NCBI GenBank assembly: GCA_965262565.1
Contig: CBDHFQ010000005.1
Location: 434,001 to 498,000 of the forward strand
Direction: 5' to 3'
From: CBDHFQ01 sp965262565
Lineage (GTDB): Bacteria; Bacteroidota; Bacteroidia; J057
DNA length: 64,000 bases
Of this stretch, positions 46,354 through 55,781 are shown one piece after another. Every line of letters begins with the position of its first letter. Position 1 is the first letter of the stretch. The position numbers were made by a program, and so were the translations under genes. The notes beneath the pieces were generated by a model. The model saw only the letters and a program-made list of their open reading frames with translations, had not been told where the DNA came from and searched no databases.

Positions 46354-47613
46354 ATGAAGTTAAAAGCTTTACTTTCCATAACTGCTCTGTGCATTGGATA
46401 TATTGCTAGTTCCGGTCAGTCTCCACACAAAATGTACCTTTATGGAACTATCTACACCATTCAAGGAGATGAATTTACGGGCCAAATTCGTTGGGGAAAA
46501 GAGGAGGGATACTGGACAGATATGTTTAACGCTGGAAAAGTTGATAATCCTCATATAGATAATCTAAATAGAGAAGATTATGAATTATTTAAGGATGATA
46601 GTTGGCGCAACGATCGAGATGATGATGTCTTTTTATTTGGTATGGGAAGAAGAGTCATCAGAAATTGGGAAGATAACAATAACACCCATCAATTCTCCTG
46701 TAGATTTGGTGATATCGCCTCGTTAACCTACAAAGGAAGACAACGGGTAGAGGTAGAATTAAGGAATGGAGACATTATAGACGTCAAAGGTCAAGGATAT
46801 AATGATATAGGTGGAGATATTAAGTTTTATTCACCTACGGAAGGGAAAATATCTTTTGATGATGATGCGATAGATCATATAGTATTTAAATCACCTTCAG
46901 AGCCATTCGAATCTCCTTGGGGTGAGCCTCTTTTTGGTCGAGTATATACTACCTCTGGAGAATTTAGCGGACTCATCCAATGGGATAAGGATGAACGTTT
47001 TTCTAAAGATGAATTGAATGGAGAAAACAGAAATGGAGATTATGATATTTTATTTGAAAGTATTGCTTCTATTCAAAAAGATGGAGCAGGATCATTGATT
47101 ACCTTGATCAACGGAAAAGAAATTTTTTTGCGAGGAACCAATGATGTGAACAGAGAAAATAGAGGGATCATTATAAGTCAGCCAGACCTGGGAAGAGTAG
47201 AGATACCCTGGGAAGCATTTGAAAAGGTAGAATTTCTACCAGAAACGGCGACAACATTTCCTTCATTTTCAGATTTCCCTGTAGCCAAACCTATTTCAGG
47301 AATCGTTGTATTAATGGATAATACAAGACAAACGGGGGAATTAGCCTTTGATCTAGATGAATATTACGATATGGAGGTTCTGAATGGAGAAATAGATGAT
47401 ATCTCTCTGGAAATACCGTTTAGAAATATATCGAGTATAATGCCTATTTCTAATGATAGAAGTGAGTTGCTACTACTCTCAGGCCAAAAAGTAATTTTAG
47501 AAGACAGTCAGGACGTAAGTAATAGAAACGATGGAGTCCTTGTATATCTTTCATCTAAAAAAACGTCTTATATCCCGTGGTATGAGGTGAAAGAAATTTT
47601 ATTGCAAGATTGA
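46354..47613 (+). CDS. Secreted protein built of three tandem repeat units
   Basis: A 419-residue exported protein (signal peptide 1-21, ASSGQS) with three ~105-150-residue repeats at about 28-178, 193-296 and 313-419. Each opens with a G-x-(I/V)-x-x-x-(x)-G-(E/Q)-x-(T/S)-G-x-(I/L) pattern (for example GTIYTIQGDEFTGQI and GRVYTTSGEFSGLIQW) and closes with an I-P-W/I-x-F-strand near a conserved (V/I)(E/K)(F/E)(L/I). Repeats two and three share NGKEIFLRGTNDVNRENRG and SGQKVILEDSQDVSNRNDG. No known family recognised. It is followed by a perfect terminator hairpin. Function unknown; an envelope-surface role is inference. Confidence 0.7.
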   Translation: MKLKALLSITALCIGYIASSGQSPHKMYLYGTIYTIQGDEFTGQIRWGKEEGYWTDMFNAGKVDNPHIDNLNREDYELFKDDSWRNDRDDDVFLFGMGRRVIRNWEDNNNTHQFSCRFGDIASLTYKGRQRVEVELRNGDIIDVKGQGYNDIGGDIKFYSPTEGKISFDDDAIDHIVFKSPSEPFESPWGEPLFGRVYTTSGEFSGLIQWDKDERFSKDELNGENRNGDYDILFESIASIQKDGAGSLITLINGKEIFLRGTNDVNRENRGIIISQPDLGRVEIPWEAFEKVEFLPETATTFPSFSDFPVAKPISGIVVLMDNTRQTGELAFDLDEYYDMEVLNGEIDDISLEIPFRNISSIMPISNDRSELLLLSGQKVILEDSQDVSNRNDGVLVYLSSKKTSYIPWYEVKEILLQD

Positions 47614-47649
47614 ATTTCGTTGGAAGATTTACTTACGGAAATATAATAT

Positions 47650-47678
47650 AAATGGGGACGCTAATAGGTCCCCATTTT
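47650..47678. terminator. Perfect terminator hairpin, probably bidirectional
   Basis: AATGGGGAC pairs exactly with GTCCCCATT around an 8-base loop, with one further A-T pair outside and TT(C)T following. It lies 37 bp after the triple-repeat gene stop and 22 bp before the convergent DUF547 gene stop. Confidence 0.8.
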
Positions 47679-47699
47679 CTGTCTGATATTAAATGAAAA

Positions 47700-48782
47700 T
47701 TAGTTATTCAAATCCCAATTGTAATCCATATAACTGATACTTGCATCACTATTAATATTTGGGTCTACATAGGGATTAATGAAATTTATGACGGACCCAT
47801 CTATCAAAAAGTCTTCTTTGTACCAATCAAACAATGAGGATACCGTCAAGGAACCTTCAGAGATTTTGTTAAATGTTTGATTGTTCAGGAATGACCGAGT
47901 CTGCTTATCCAGTTGCGAATTAAGTTGATCAGCCGTATATGCTCTATTCAGTAGTGGTGGACAAGATTTAGCTGCACACACTAAAGCAAAATGGATTCTA
48001 GGCTCTTTAAATGTTGGCCTGATTACATCATGTTCAATTTGATTAAGGGAATATGATTTACCTCCTATGGTAATAAACGACGTATCCCAAGGTTTTTCGA
48101 TATCGCGTATACTTTTGAGTGGGTAGTGATCCAAAATCAACTTGACGGTATAAGCGTTGTAAGCGTTAATCCAGAAAGCTAATTTTTCATTTTTGGACCA
48201 ATTCTCCTGAGGAGCCTGTTCACTGATTAAATTCAAGTATTTATCTAATTCACTTTCACTTCCCTGGATACCTGCATAATTTACTACCCCTGAAGAAGAT
48301 ACATATTTCTGCAGTAATCCATCCCAGATTTGATGAGAAACTGCTTGAATTTCTTTGGTCTCTTCATCATTTACAGGGGATAATTCAGCCTCATCCTGAG
48401 CCGATTCTTGTGAAGGGCTTTCACTTTCTTCTGCATCCAAGATAATGCTTGAGGTAAGCTCTTCTTGTTGAATTTGCCCAGCCGTATCTGTGGTAGGTGA
48501 TACTGTAGTGGAAACCGGATCATCTACCGGGACTTTTTTACTACTCATATCCTCAGCATTTTCAGGAGATTCGTCTGGTTGGTGCTGTTCTAAGGCTATG
48601 TCTTTATCGGAGATAGCTTCAGACTTATCAGAGATTTCAGAAGTTACAACTGCTTCATTTTGAGTATCATTCATGTTTAGTTTCGCGGAATTTTCTATAT
48701 CTCTTTCTTCTTTTGGACTTGCTGAACAAGCGATAGAAAGCGTAAAAGCTAAACACAAATAAAAAAGATGTAAGATTTTCAT
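47700..48782 (-). CDS. DUF547 domain lipoprotein
   Basis: A 360-residue lipoprotein: signal sequence with lipobox SIAC (Cys19). Residues ~25-140 are a low-complexity acidic Ser/Glu/Gln/Asp linker that is likely disordered. The DUF547 domain occupies ~155-340 with KLAFWINAYNAYTVKLIL, NQIEHDVIR and HFALVCAAKSCPPLL, the family core. DUF547 has no known biochemical activity. It is 104 bp downstream of the PAP2 gene on the same strand. Confidence 0.88.
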   Translation of the reverse strand: MKILHLFYLCLAFTLSIACSASPKEERDIENSAKLNMNDTQNEAVVTSEISDKSEAISDKDIALEQHQPDESPENAEDMSSKKVPVDDPVSTTVSPTTDTAGQIQQEELTSSIILDAEESESPSQESAQDEAELSPVNDEETKEIQAVSHQIWDGLLQKYVSSSGVVNYAGIQGSESELDKYLNLISEQAPQENWSKNEKLAFWINAYNAYTVKLILDHYPLKSIRDIEKPWDTSFITIGGKSYSLNQIEHDVIRPTFKEPRIHFALVCAAKSCPPLLNRAYTADQLNSQLDKQTRSFLNNQTFNKISEGSLTVSSLFDWYKEDFLIDGSVINFINPYVDPNINSDASISYMDYNWDLNN

Positions 48783-48886
48783 GATTTACAAGTAATTAAT
48801 GGATTAGCACTGATGTTTCGATAGAGCAAAAAAGAAATTTAGGTTAGTACGAGTTGTCTTCTGACCGATATTTTCCGTTTAGCTAC

Positions 48887-49609
48887 TTATCTGTGCAATT
48901 GTGGCACTAAGAAACCTACAGCAGAACCTACAACAAACCCTACCAATACATCAGTAATAAAATGACGTCCGGCATGAACTCTCATAAAAGCTACTCCTGT
49001 GGGAATCAGCGCAGCAGAGGCCCATATATAAGGATTCGCTTTAGAATCTGGATAGGTATCAGTAAAACCTTTGGCAAAAAGAACAGTCATCGCTGCTGTG
49101 AAGGAAGTATGTCCAGAGAAAAAGGAAGAACGAGCCTTTCGACTCATTTTTAGCGGTAATGGAATCCTTGGGTCTGAATTATATACAAAAGGTCTCACCC
49201 TTTTTGCGGTATATTTTGTAATCAAGGTTAATAATCCGTTCACAGCAAAGGTTTGAACTCCCAGGGTAGCAAAGGTAGCATAGTCTTCGCGTATTTCTTT
49301 GGCGGCGATGAGGGTAAAAGGTAAAACTATGGCTCCTTTAAGAAATTGATCGCTGATCTTAGCTGTTTTGGGTCTCCAATTTCGAGTAGAGATTCGATCA
49401 AATTTCCAGATTTGCTCAGGTTTGCGACTATTCACAAATTCTTCGCTAAGCCCATCCAGTTTGTGCTCCAGTCTTGTAATGCCATACCCAAGCCCAACAG
49501 ATCCAACAATGATAGGCACATCATATCCCAATGATAGTGAATAAGGTGTTTGCGCATTTAAGGGGAATCGGTACCCTAACAACAAAAGTACCATACATAG
49601 ATATCTCAT
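48887..49609 (-). CDS. PAP2 family phosphatase
   Basis: A 240-residue membrane phosphatase with a signal-like N-terminus and hydrophobic helices near the end. Signature motifs are in order: KYTAKRVRPF (motif 1, with Lys and Arg-Pro), SFFSGHTSFTAA (motif 2), and HAGRHFITDVLVGF (motif 3). It should act on a lipid phosphate or pyrophosphate at the periplasmic side. Start at 49609; the extra N-terminal ~90 residues before motif 1 are typical of this group. Confidence 0.87.
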   Translation of the reverse strand: MRYLCMVLLLLGYRFPLNAQTPYSLSLGYDVPIIVGSVGLGYGITRLEHKLDGLSEEFVNSRKPEQIWKFDRISTRNWRPKTAKISDQFLKGAIVLPFTLIAAKEIREDYATFATLGVQTFAVNGLLTLITKYTAKRVRPFVYNSDPRIPLPLKMSRKARSSFFSGHTSFTAAMTVLFAKGFTDTYPDSKANPYIWASAALIPTGVAFMRVHAGRHFITDVLVGFVVGSAVGFLVPQLHR

Positions 49610-49662
49610 GAGGATCGCCGTTTAAGGGTTGGTTTGATGTAGGTTATTTTGGATAACGGAAC

Positions 49663-49695
49663 AAAAAAAGACAATCGACAAATTATCGACTGTCT
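49663..49695 (-). terminator. Rho-independent terminator after the YD-like repeat gene
   Basis: On the minus strand AGACAGTCGA pairs with TCGATTGTCT (10 bp with one G-U) around a 7-base loop and is followed by a run of seven T. It lies 30 bp after the stop codon of the 49725-50600 gene. Confidence 0.85.
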
Positions 49696-49724
49696 GTTAA
49701 ACATCAAAACAGAATATCTTTTAA

Positions 49725-50600
49725 TTAATAATTGTGATATGTAAACTGGATAGATTCCATTTTTTCTTCTTCTATGGGATTACCATGCATAAGTCGTTGG
49801 ATAAATGATAATTTCCCATTTGAATCATATTTATAAGTACCTGTACCTTTTAATTCACCGTTTTCAAACCAAATCACTTTTTCTACCTCTCCGGAAAGAG
49901 CATATAAATACTGATATTCTTGCATATTATCTGCGAAGACAGTAAAACTCTTTTCTATAATTCTGCTCAACCTTCCTTGTGCATCATATTTATATTCTAT
50001 AGCTCTTTCTAATTCACCTTCATCTGATAAAAACTGTTCATCTATCAGTTTTCCTTCAGCATTATAATTAAACCGGTGTTCTCCCAATTGTTTCTTTCTC
50101 GCTAAGGATCTGATCACATGTAATTTATCCTCCCTGTAAATATATTGTTGAGTATTGACCAACATCATCTCTTCTTTACCGAGCATTTCATAAAACTTAA
50201 TTTGAAATATGCTGCTATCTTTATTAAATCTGTATCCATTTCTATATCGTTTATTCCCTACCCGATCTTCAGATAGCTCCCAGCTTGGCAGACCTTTTTC
50301 AGTGTATATCCAGTTTTTCACAAATGTGGTATCCATTTCGTGAATTTCCATCTCACTGATTGTATGTCCGGCGGGATCGAACGTCAACACTCTACCGGAT
50401 CGAATTTCTCCCATTCCACCACCACGAGTAGGATTACTTTCTTCAGTAACTATTTGAATGGATTTTATTTGGTTCTCTTTAATAAAATCCTCAGAAAGAG
50501 AAGGTAACACCCAACCCTTGATCTGGTAATGTGAAAAAGTTTGGGATTGAACAGCAGAAGTTGTCAATAATAATAGCAGTAAAGTAAACAATTGTTTCAT
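49725..50600 (-). CDS. Secreted protein with YD-like repeats
   Basis: From the ATG at 50600 this gives ~291 residues with a clear signal peptide (MKQLFTLLLLLLTTSAVQSQ); a longer reading frame begins at 50690 but would bury the signal. The second half has repeated Y-(N/D)-A-(Q/E)-G-(R/K)-L motifs (YNAEGKLIDE, YDAQGRLSRI, YDSNGKLSFI), the pattern of short YD/RHS-like beta repeats. The N-terminal half has no recognisable domain. Function unknown. Followed by a good terminator. Confidence 0.7.
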   Translation of the reverse strand: MKQLFTLLLLLLTTSAVQSQTFSHYQIKGWVLPSLSEDFIKENQIKSIQIVTEESNPTRGGGMGEIRSGRVLTFDPAGHTISEMEIHEMDTTFVKNWIYTEKGLPSWELSEDRVGNKRYRNGYRFNKDSSIFQIKFYEMLGKEEMMLVNTQQYIYREDKLHVIRSLARKKQLGEHRFNYNAEGKLIDEQFLSDEGELERAIEYKYDAQGRLSRIIEKSFTVFADNMQEYQYLYALSGEVEKVIWFENGELKGTGTYKYDSNGKLSFIQRLMHGNPIEEEKMESIQFTYHNY

Positions 50601-50942
50601 AGATAATGAGCAAGCTTTTATTTTTTTCAATAAATATTCGTTGCGTTTTTTGCCCTTATACTTTCGATGTAGAATGATCCAGATGGTCACAAAAAAAATT
50701 TAACAGGACATCAATAGCCCAACTTTTAAGGAATCATGGCTGGAAAAAGAAGATTATCTGCTCCCTAAACGTATGCTGAAAATATACAAATACTTCCAGT
50801 TAACCCCAAACATAACATGAAGTATTCACAATTATTTTACATTAAACATATTCATTTATAGTCAATTATCTAGAATACTAATTCTACTTTTTAGAGAAAC
50901 AGGCTATTTATCGACAATTATGATCATTTACTTACATTTATT
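50601..50942. other. Intergenic region without a recognisable gene
   Basis: 342 bp between the 5' end of the YD-like repeat gene and the 3' end of the RDD gene, both on the minus strand. It should hold the promoter for the former. It is AT-rich; I see no clear promoter, repeat or RNA in it. Confidence 0.5.
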
Positions 50943-51659
50943 CTATCCATAAAAGTGGTTGTAATCTTTTAATATTGCCTTAATAAAGAGTTCTGGCGCC
51001 TGATCTCTCTTTATGCCAAGAACCTGGCAAACTTTATCAGACAGTTTCAATAAAAGTGCTTCATTTTTGTACTGAATTCCTGCATCCAACATTTCCTTTA
51101 AAATAGTGGCGTCTTTATCTGATAAGCCACGCACCTGAGGATATTGGGGCTGGTAATTTTCTTCGGTTTCGACAAAAATCGTTTGATCAAAGGATAAATC
51201 CAGTTTCAATTTGATGACGGTAGTCCCTGCTAATATATCTCCTATTCTTTGTGTTTTTTGGGTAACCCCCATACATACTAAGCCTGCTACTCCAAAAAAT
51301 AGCCACACATCGATAATCCTTAACATCCATCTCAACAAATAGGCTCCTATATTAGCTTCATGTCCATCTAATTGAATAACCTGCATCTTCATAAGCAATT
51401 TACCAGGTGTTCTCCCGTTGTAAAACACCTCCCAAAATAAAGAATAAAACCACACTGGAAGGAAGAACAATAAACTTGCATCAAACCGACTATCTAGAGC
51501 AGTTTCAATTCCCAGTACAGATAAGACATAAGCAACGATAAATACATATATCGAGATAATGATTACATCTATAATGCTGGCAATAGCACGATCCGACATA
51601 GAAGCAATAGGATATTCTAATTCAATGTACCTGGACGTTGGGATACGGATAGAATTCAT
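50943..51659 (-). CDS. RDD family membrane protein
   Basis: A 238-residue protein with an RDD domain: the opening SMSDRAIASIIDVIIISIY (Arg, Asp pair in the first membrane helix), a second helix around SLLFFLPVWFYSLFWEVF, then NGRTPGKLLMKMQVI and a third helix containing LRWMLRIIDVWLFFG. The C-terminal ~80 residues are soluble. It stands divergent from the SpoIIM-like gene with an 88-bp gap; RDD genes commonly accompany MoxR-DUF58 loci. Confidence 0.9.
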   Translation of the reverse strand: MNSIRIPTSRYIELEYPIASMSDRAIASIIDVIIISIYVFIVAYVLSVLGIETALDSRFDASLLFFLPVWFYSLFWEVFYNGRTPGKLLMKMQVIQLDGHEANIGAYLLRWMLRIIDVWLFFGVAGLVCMGVTQKTQRIGDILAGTTVIKLKLDLSFDQTIFVETEENYQPQYPQVRGLSDKDATILKEMLDAGIQYKNEALLLKLSDKVCQVLGIKRDQAPELFIKAILKDYNHFYG

Positions 51660-51747
51660 GACGCTAGGTTGTTCTTTGATATATTAAAAATGTCAAAGAG
51701 ATTAGTATAAACAAAAAAGTTTCGTTAATTACCATAAATCATGAAAT

Positions 51748-52731
51748 ATGCGAGAACCTGCTTTTCTTAAAAGAAATCAGGCACGCTGGAAAGAATACGA
51801 AAAAAAGATCAATGAAGGAAAAGAGAGGAATAGTCCGGATGAACTAGCAGATATGTATATCCAGCTCACTGATGACCTTGCTTATGCCCGAACTTTCTAT
51901 AAGAGTAGTATTGTCATAAAATATCTTAATGGATTAGCGGCCAGACTTCATTTATCCATCTTCAAACGTAAAAAAGTCAGAAAAATCAGGTTATGGACTT
52001 TTTGGACTGAGGAGTTACCAGGTATCTATAGGAATAGTTTGTCTCCTTTATTTTTCTCTTCTATCGTATTTATCATCAGCTTTGCAATAGGAATGTTATC
52101 CTCCATCAAGGATCCTTCTTTTGTCGTAATGATTTTAGGAAGGAACTATGTCAATATGACCATTGAGAATATTGAATCGGGAAATCCTTTTGGAGTATAC
52201 GAAAGTATGGATTCGCTTCCCATGTTTTTGTACATCGCCTTCAACAACATAAAAGTTTCATTTACAGTGTTCGTTTTTGGGATTTTCTTATCTGTAGGCA
52301 CTATATGGCTTCTTTTTACCAATGGTGTTATGGTAGGCGCCTTTTTGGGATTTTTTCTGACAAGGAATTTATTAGGAGAAGCCATACCCGTTATTTTTAT
52401 TCATGGAACCTTGGAACTTTCAGCCATTGTTATAGCAGGAGCAGCTGGGCTAAAACTAGGGAATGCCATTCTATTTCCGGGAACTTTTCCAAGATTAGTG
52501 AAAGTTCGAACTGCCGCATCCCAAGGCCTTAAAATGGTTATAGGATTGATGCCTGTTTTTCTACTGGCCGCACTCCTAGAATCATATGTAACCCGACTCA
52601 CTGAAATGCCTTTACTCTTAAAAATATCGATCATCCTAATTTCTCTCATCTTTGTGATAGGATATTACCTCGTTTTTCCTCATTGGGACACTATAAAAAG
52701 ATTCTTACGATATGGGGTTTCTTCATCATAA
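51748..52731 (+). CDS. SpoIIM/DUF95-family membrane protein
   Basis: A 327-residue stage II sporulation protein M-like membrane protein. A soluble N-terminal head (REPAFLKRNQARWKEYEKKI) is followed by about five or six hydrophobic segments, including LSPLFFSSIVFIISFAIGML and GVMVGAFLGFFLTRN, and the family segment IFIHGTLELSAIVIAGAAG. In Bacteroidota this family is not tied to sporulation. It begins the five-gene plus-strand run; the next gene overlaps it by 20 bp. Confidence 0.88.
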   Translation: MREPAFLKRNQARWKEYEKKINEGKERNSPDELADMYIQLTDDLAYARTFYKSSIVIKYLNGLAARLHLSIFKRKKVRKIRLWTFWTEELPGIYRNSLSPLFFSSIVFIISFAIGMLSSIKDPSFVVMILGRNYVNMTIENIESGNPFGVYESMDSLPMFLYIAFNNIKVSFTVFVFGIFLSVGTIWLLFTNGVMVGAFLGFFLTRNLLGEAIPVIFIHGTLELSAIVIAGAAGLKLGNAILFPGTFPRLVKVRTAASQGLKMVIGLMPVFLLAALLESYVTRLTEMPLLLKISIILISLIFVIGYYLVFPHWDTIKRFLRYGVSSS

Positions 52732-53434
52732 GCATTTGACAAATAGAAGAATCATTCTGGGGATGGTGTTCTTTTTGCTTGTTCTATCCTCCCTTGCCCA
52801 AGAACAAGTCCTTTATACAACTAATGATTCAACTACCCCCAGAATATTCAATCAGGAGGATCTGTCCAGGCTTAACCAACAAAAGGAATATCAATATCAA
52901 CCCTATAAAGAGGGTGTTCTCATAAAATTATTGAGAAAAATATTCGATTTTTTGAAAGTGGATGATGAACGAAACACTTCCCAAAATGCGCCCCTAATTA
53001 TTGGACTGATCCTTCTTACTATCATCATCTCGATCATTGTCATACGATATAAACCTATGTCCTTTTTTCTCAGAGGCGATCGTGCTTTTTCTTCTTCGAC
53101 CACGGAACACGAACGAGTACTTCCAGCATCAGAGGTATTTAATCAAGAATTACAGATAAAGCTACAACAACAAGATTACAAAACAGCTGTCCACCTTTAT
53201 TATGAGGAATTAATCAGAAGACTGGGAAATCAAAAGTTCATTCAAATTAAACCTTATAAAACACATGAAGATTATTTAAGAGAATTTCCTTCGGGAGAGT
53301 TAAAAAATGAGTTCTCAAATCTTAGCAAATGGTATGTGTATATTTGGTATGGAGACCACCCTATCAATGAAACTCAATATGAACATCTTGCTTTCAGATT
53401 CTCTCAAATCCTCCGTCAATTGCCACAAGGATGA
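52712..53434 (+). CDS. DUF4129 domain-containing membrane protein
   Basis: A 240-residue protein: signal-like N-terminus (VFFLLVLSSLAQE), an extracytoplasmic segment, one membrane helix (~93-111, LIIGLILLTIIISIIVIRY), and a cytoplasmic C-terminus with EELIRRLGNQKFIQIKPYKTH and DYLREFPSGELKNEF, the DUF4129 pattern. The start codon overlaps the preceding gene by 20 bp; an in-frame ATG at 52763 is an alternative that would keep the signal. It overlaps the next gene by 4 bp. Confidence 0.82.
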   Translation: MGFLHHKHLTNRRIILGMVFFLLVLSSLAQEQVLYTTNDSTTPRIFNQEDLSRLNQQKEYQYQPYKEGVLIKLLRKIFDFLKVDDERNTSQNAPLIIGLILLTIIISIIVIRYKPMSFFLRGDRAFSSSTTEHERVLPASEVFNQELQIKLQQQDYKTAVHLYYEELIRRLGNQKFIQIKPYKTHEDYLREFPSGELKNEFSNLSKWYVYIWYGDHPINETQYEHLAFRFSQILRQLPQG

Positions 53435-54705
53435 TCGCCAGAAATAGAAATATCATTATCATAGGAGTTGCCATTACAGGCTTGTTTATCTTGTTACGAC
53501 TCTTTTCCAGCAATGCTACGGATTGGCGGGAAAGCTATTCCTATCTAAGAGACATCCCTTATGGAACGAGTGTCTTTCACGACCAGTGCCGATATTTATT
53601 TCTTGACCCCGTAGATTATGCCTCTTCTCTATCCGATGTTATTGAGTATAGCGAGTTCTATTACATTTCTTATTTAATGTTAACCAATGAATGGGATATA
53701 GCTGATACAGAAATAGATTCATTGATGCACCATCTGAAAGATGGTCATTCTTCCTTAATTGCCGCCCATCATCTTCCCGATACCCTTTGGAGCCTTTGGA
53801 ATCTTACGCCTTCAAAATGGAGCATACTAAAAGATGAGCTGCCAGAAGAAGGTGAGGAATTTAATGAGGAGGAGTTTTATGCCAATGATTCTTTAAGAAT
53901 GTATTTACAACTCCCACTATACGAAAGGGAAGAAGTTGATAGTTTGACCTTTCATATGGAGGAAGGTATGCAATATTTATCTCCTACTTTGCAAGCGTCT
54001 GAATTCCCTGCGGAGTTTGTTCCCATAATAAAAGACAAGGAAGGAAGAATTTTTGGATGGAAAATGAGATGGGGAGAGGGAATCGTTGTATGTGTGTTAT
54101 TACCCAAGCTATTTACCAACTATTATATTCTAAAAGAGCACTCAGATAGTTGGATAGAACCTATCATTCACTACCTTCCGGGAAGTGATTATCCTGTTTG
54201 GGATACCCAATACCAACCCGATCCTGTGTTGGCTGAATACTCAGGAGGTTCTTTAAGCTATTTTCTGAGCCAACCCGCCCTTAGATGGGCATTCTGGTTG
54301 AGTATAATTTCAACTTTATTGATTGTTGGCCTTCTACTAAAACGCAAGCAGAAGATTATTCCCATTATCGCTCCATTAAAAAATACAGTCGTAGATTTTG
54401 CAGAAACTATAGGGCAGCTATACTATGAGCAACAGGATCACAAGGCTTTAGCCAGGAAGAAGATACAACACTGGAAAAATGAGCTATTCAGAAGGTTCCA
54501 TTTGCCTGTGAAACAATACGATATGCCCTTTGAACAAGAATTATCTATTCGTTCCGGTATTCCTTTGGACAATATTCATTCCCTTTGTAAAGTCATTCGG
54601 ACAGCTGAGCTGACAGATGTTATGTCGGAAAATGACTTGATCCGTTTAGCTTCGGCCATTGATCAATTTTATCATCAACTTAATTCGCTTACATCAGATA
54701 TATGA
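53431..54705 (+). CDS. DUF4350 domain-containing protein
   Basis: A 424-residue membrane protein: an N-terminal helix (~8-23, IIIIGVAITGLFILLRLF), a DUF4350-type extracytoplasmic domain (~35-285; YGTSVFHDQC is the usual start), and a second helix near ~288-308, then a cytoplasmic tail. ATGA overlaps link it to both neighbours, so translation is coupled. Function unknown; this family is found next to MoxR/DUF58 genes. Confidence 0.82.
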   Translation: MIARNRNIIIIGVAITGLFILLRLFSSNATDWRESYSYLRDIPYGTSVFHDQCRYLFLDPVDYASSLSDVIEYSEFYYISYLMLTNEWDIADTEIDSLMHHLKDGHSSLIAAHHLPDTLWSLWNLTPSKWSILKDELPEEGEEFNEEEFYANDSLRMYLQLPLYEREEVDSLTFHMEEGMQYLSPTLQASEFPAEFVPIIKDKEGRIFGWKMRWGEGIVVCVLLPKLFTNYYILKEHSDSWIEPIIHYLPGSDYPVWDTQYQPDPVLAEYSGGSLSYFLSQPALRWAFWLSIISTLLIVGLLLKRKQKIIPIIAPLKNTVVDFAETIGQLYYEQQDHKALARKKIQHWKNELFRRFHLPVKQYDMPFEQELSIRSGIPLDNIHSLCKVIRTAELTDVMSENDLIRLASAIDQFYHQLNSLTSDI

Positions 54706-55757
54706 ACCATCCTGAAGAGTATTCAGATACATCGCAGCCCTCTTATTCTCAAGAAGTTAATCCATCAAACCTATCTTCAACAGATCAACCTGCTTTTCCC
54801 TTACGAATGGATTTATCCCGTATAAGTAATAGTATTCAGCAAGTTAGAGCAGAGATTGGCCAGTATATTATTGGGCAACGGGAAATGATAGACCTTTTAT
54901 TAATTGCACTTATTGCTAAAGGTCATGCCTTAATTGAAGGAGTCCCTGGGGTAGCTAAGACCTTAACGGCCAAATTGCTCTCTGGAACTATTTCCGCTAA
55001 ATTTTCGCGCATACAATTCACTCCAGATTTAATGCCTTCGGACTTATTGGGCACATCTGTGTATCACGCTAATCAGGAAGCTTTCGTTTTCCACCCAGGA
55101 CCATTATTTGCGCAGATCATTCTCATAGATGAAATTAACAGAGCTCCGGCAAAAACACAGGCAGCTTTGTTCGAAGTAATGGAAGAGCGGCAGATCACTG
55201 TGGACGGTCATACCTATCCTATGCAAGAACCGTTTATCGTATTGGCTACACAAAATCCCATAGAACAGGAAGGGACCTACAGGCTTCCTGAGGCTCAACT
55301 CGATCGCTTTCTATTCAAAATTGTGGTTCACTATCCCAATGAAGAGGAAGAGTTTAAGATATTAACGGATCATCATTCACGTAAAGGGATGTCCACAGCT
55401 CAACAAATTCAGCGCATATTGGCCCCAGAGGATATTACTCATTGGCAACAATTAGTAGAAAGCGTCCATATAGAAGAAGAACTTATCCGGTATATTGTTA
55501 AGATTGTTCAATACACCAGAAATTACGCGGACATTTATCTGGGAGCCTCCCCAAGAGCATCTGTTAGTATTCTTAGAACGGCTAAAGCGAAAGCTATTTT
55601 AGAGGGACGGGATTTTGTCGTTCCTGAAGATATACAATACATGATTGCACCTGTACTGAGACATAGGATCATGCTTACTCCGGAAAAGGAGATGGAGGGA
55701 ATAGGAGTGGAAGATACGGTTCAGTTGATTTTGTCTCACATAGAGATTCCTTCCTAG
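54702..55757 (+). CDS. MoxR-family AAA+ ATPase
   Basis: A 351-residue AAA+ ATPase with Walker A GVPGVAKT (80-87), Walker B IILIDEINRAPAKTQAAL (~139-156), the FEVMEERQITVDG pore-like loop and a sensor region ATQNPIEQEGTYRLPEAQ. It should act with the DUF58 and membrane proteins around it, probably in assembly or maturation of an envelope complex. The N-terminal ~35 residues are Ser/Pro/Gln-rich and probably disordered. Confidence 0.94.
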   Translation: MNHPEEYSDTSQPSYSQEVNPSNLSSTDQPAFPLRMDLSRISNSIQQVRAEIGQYIIGQREMIDLLLIALIAKGHALIEGVPGVAKTLTAKLLSGTISAKFSRIQFTPDLMPSDLLGTSVYHANQEAFVFHPGPLFAQIILIDEINRAPAKTQAALFEVMEERQITVDGHTYPMQEPFIVLATQNPIEQEGTYRLPEAQLDRFLFKIVVHYPNEEEEFKILTDHHSRKGMSTAQQIQRILAPEDITHWQQLVESVHIEEELIRYIVKIVQYTRNYADIYLGASPRASVSILRTAKAKAILEGRDFVVPEDIQYMIAPVLRHRIMLTPEKEMEGIGVEDTVQLILSHIEIPS

Positions 55758-55781
55758 CGCTGGCTTATTCAAGTTGAACTC

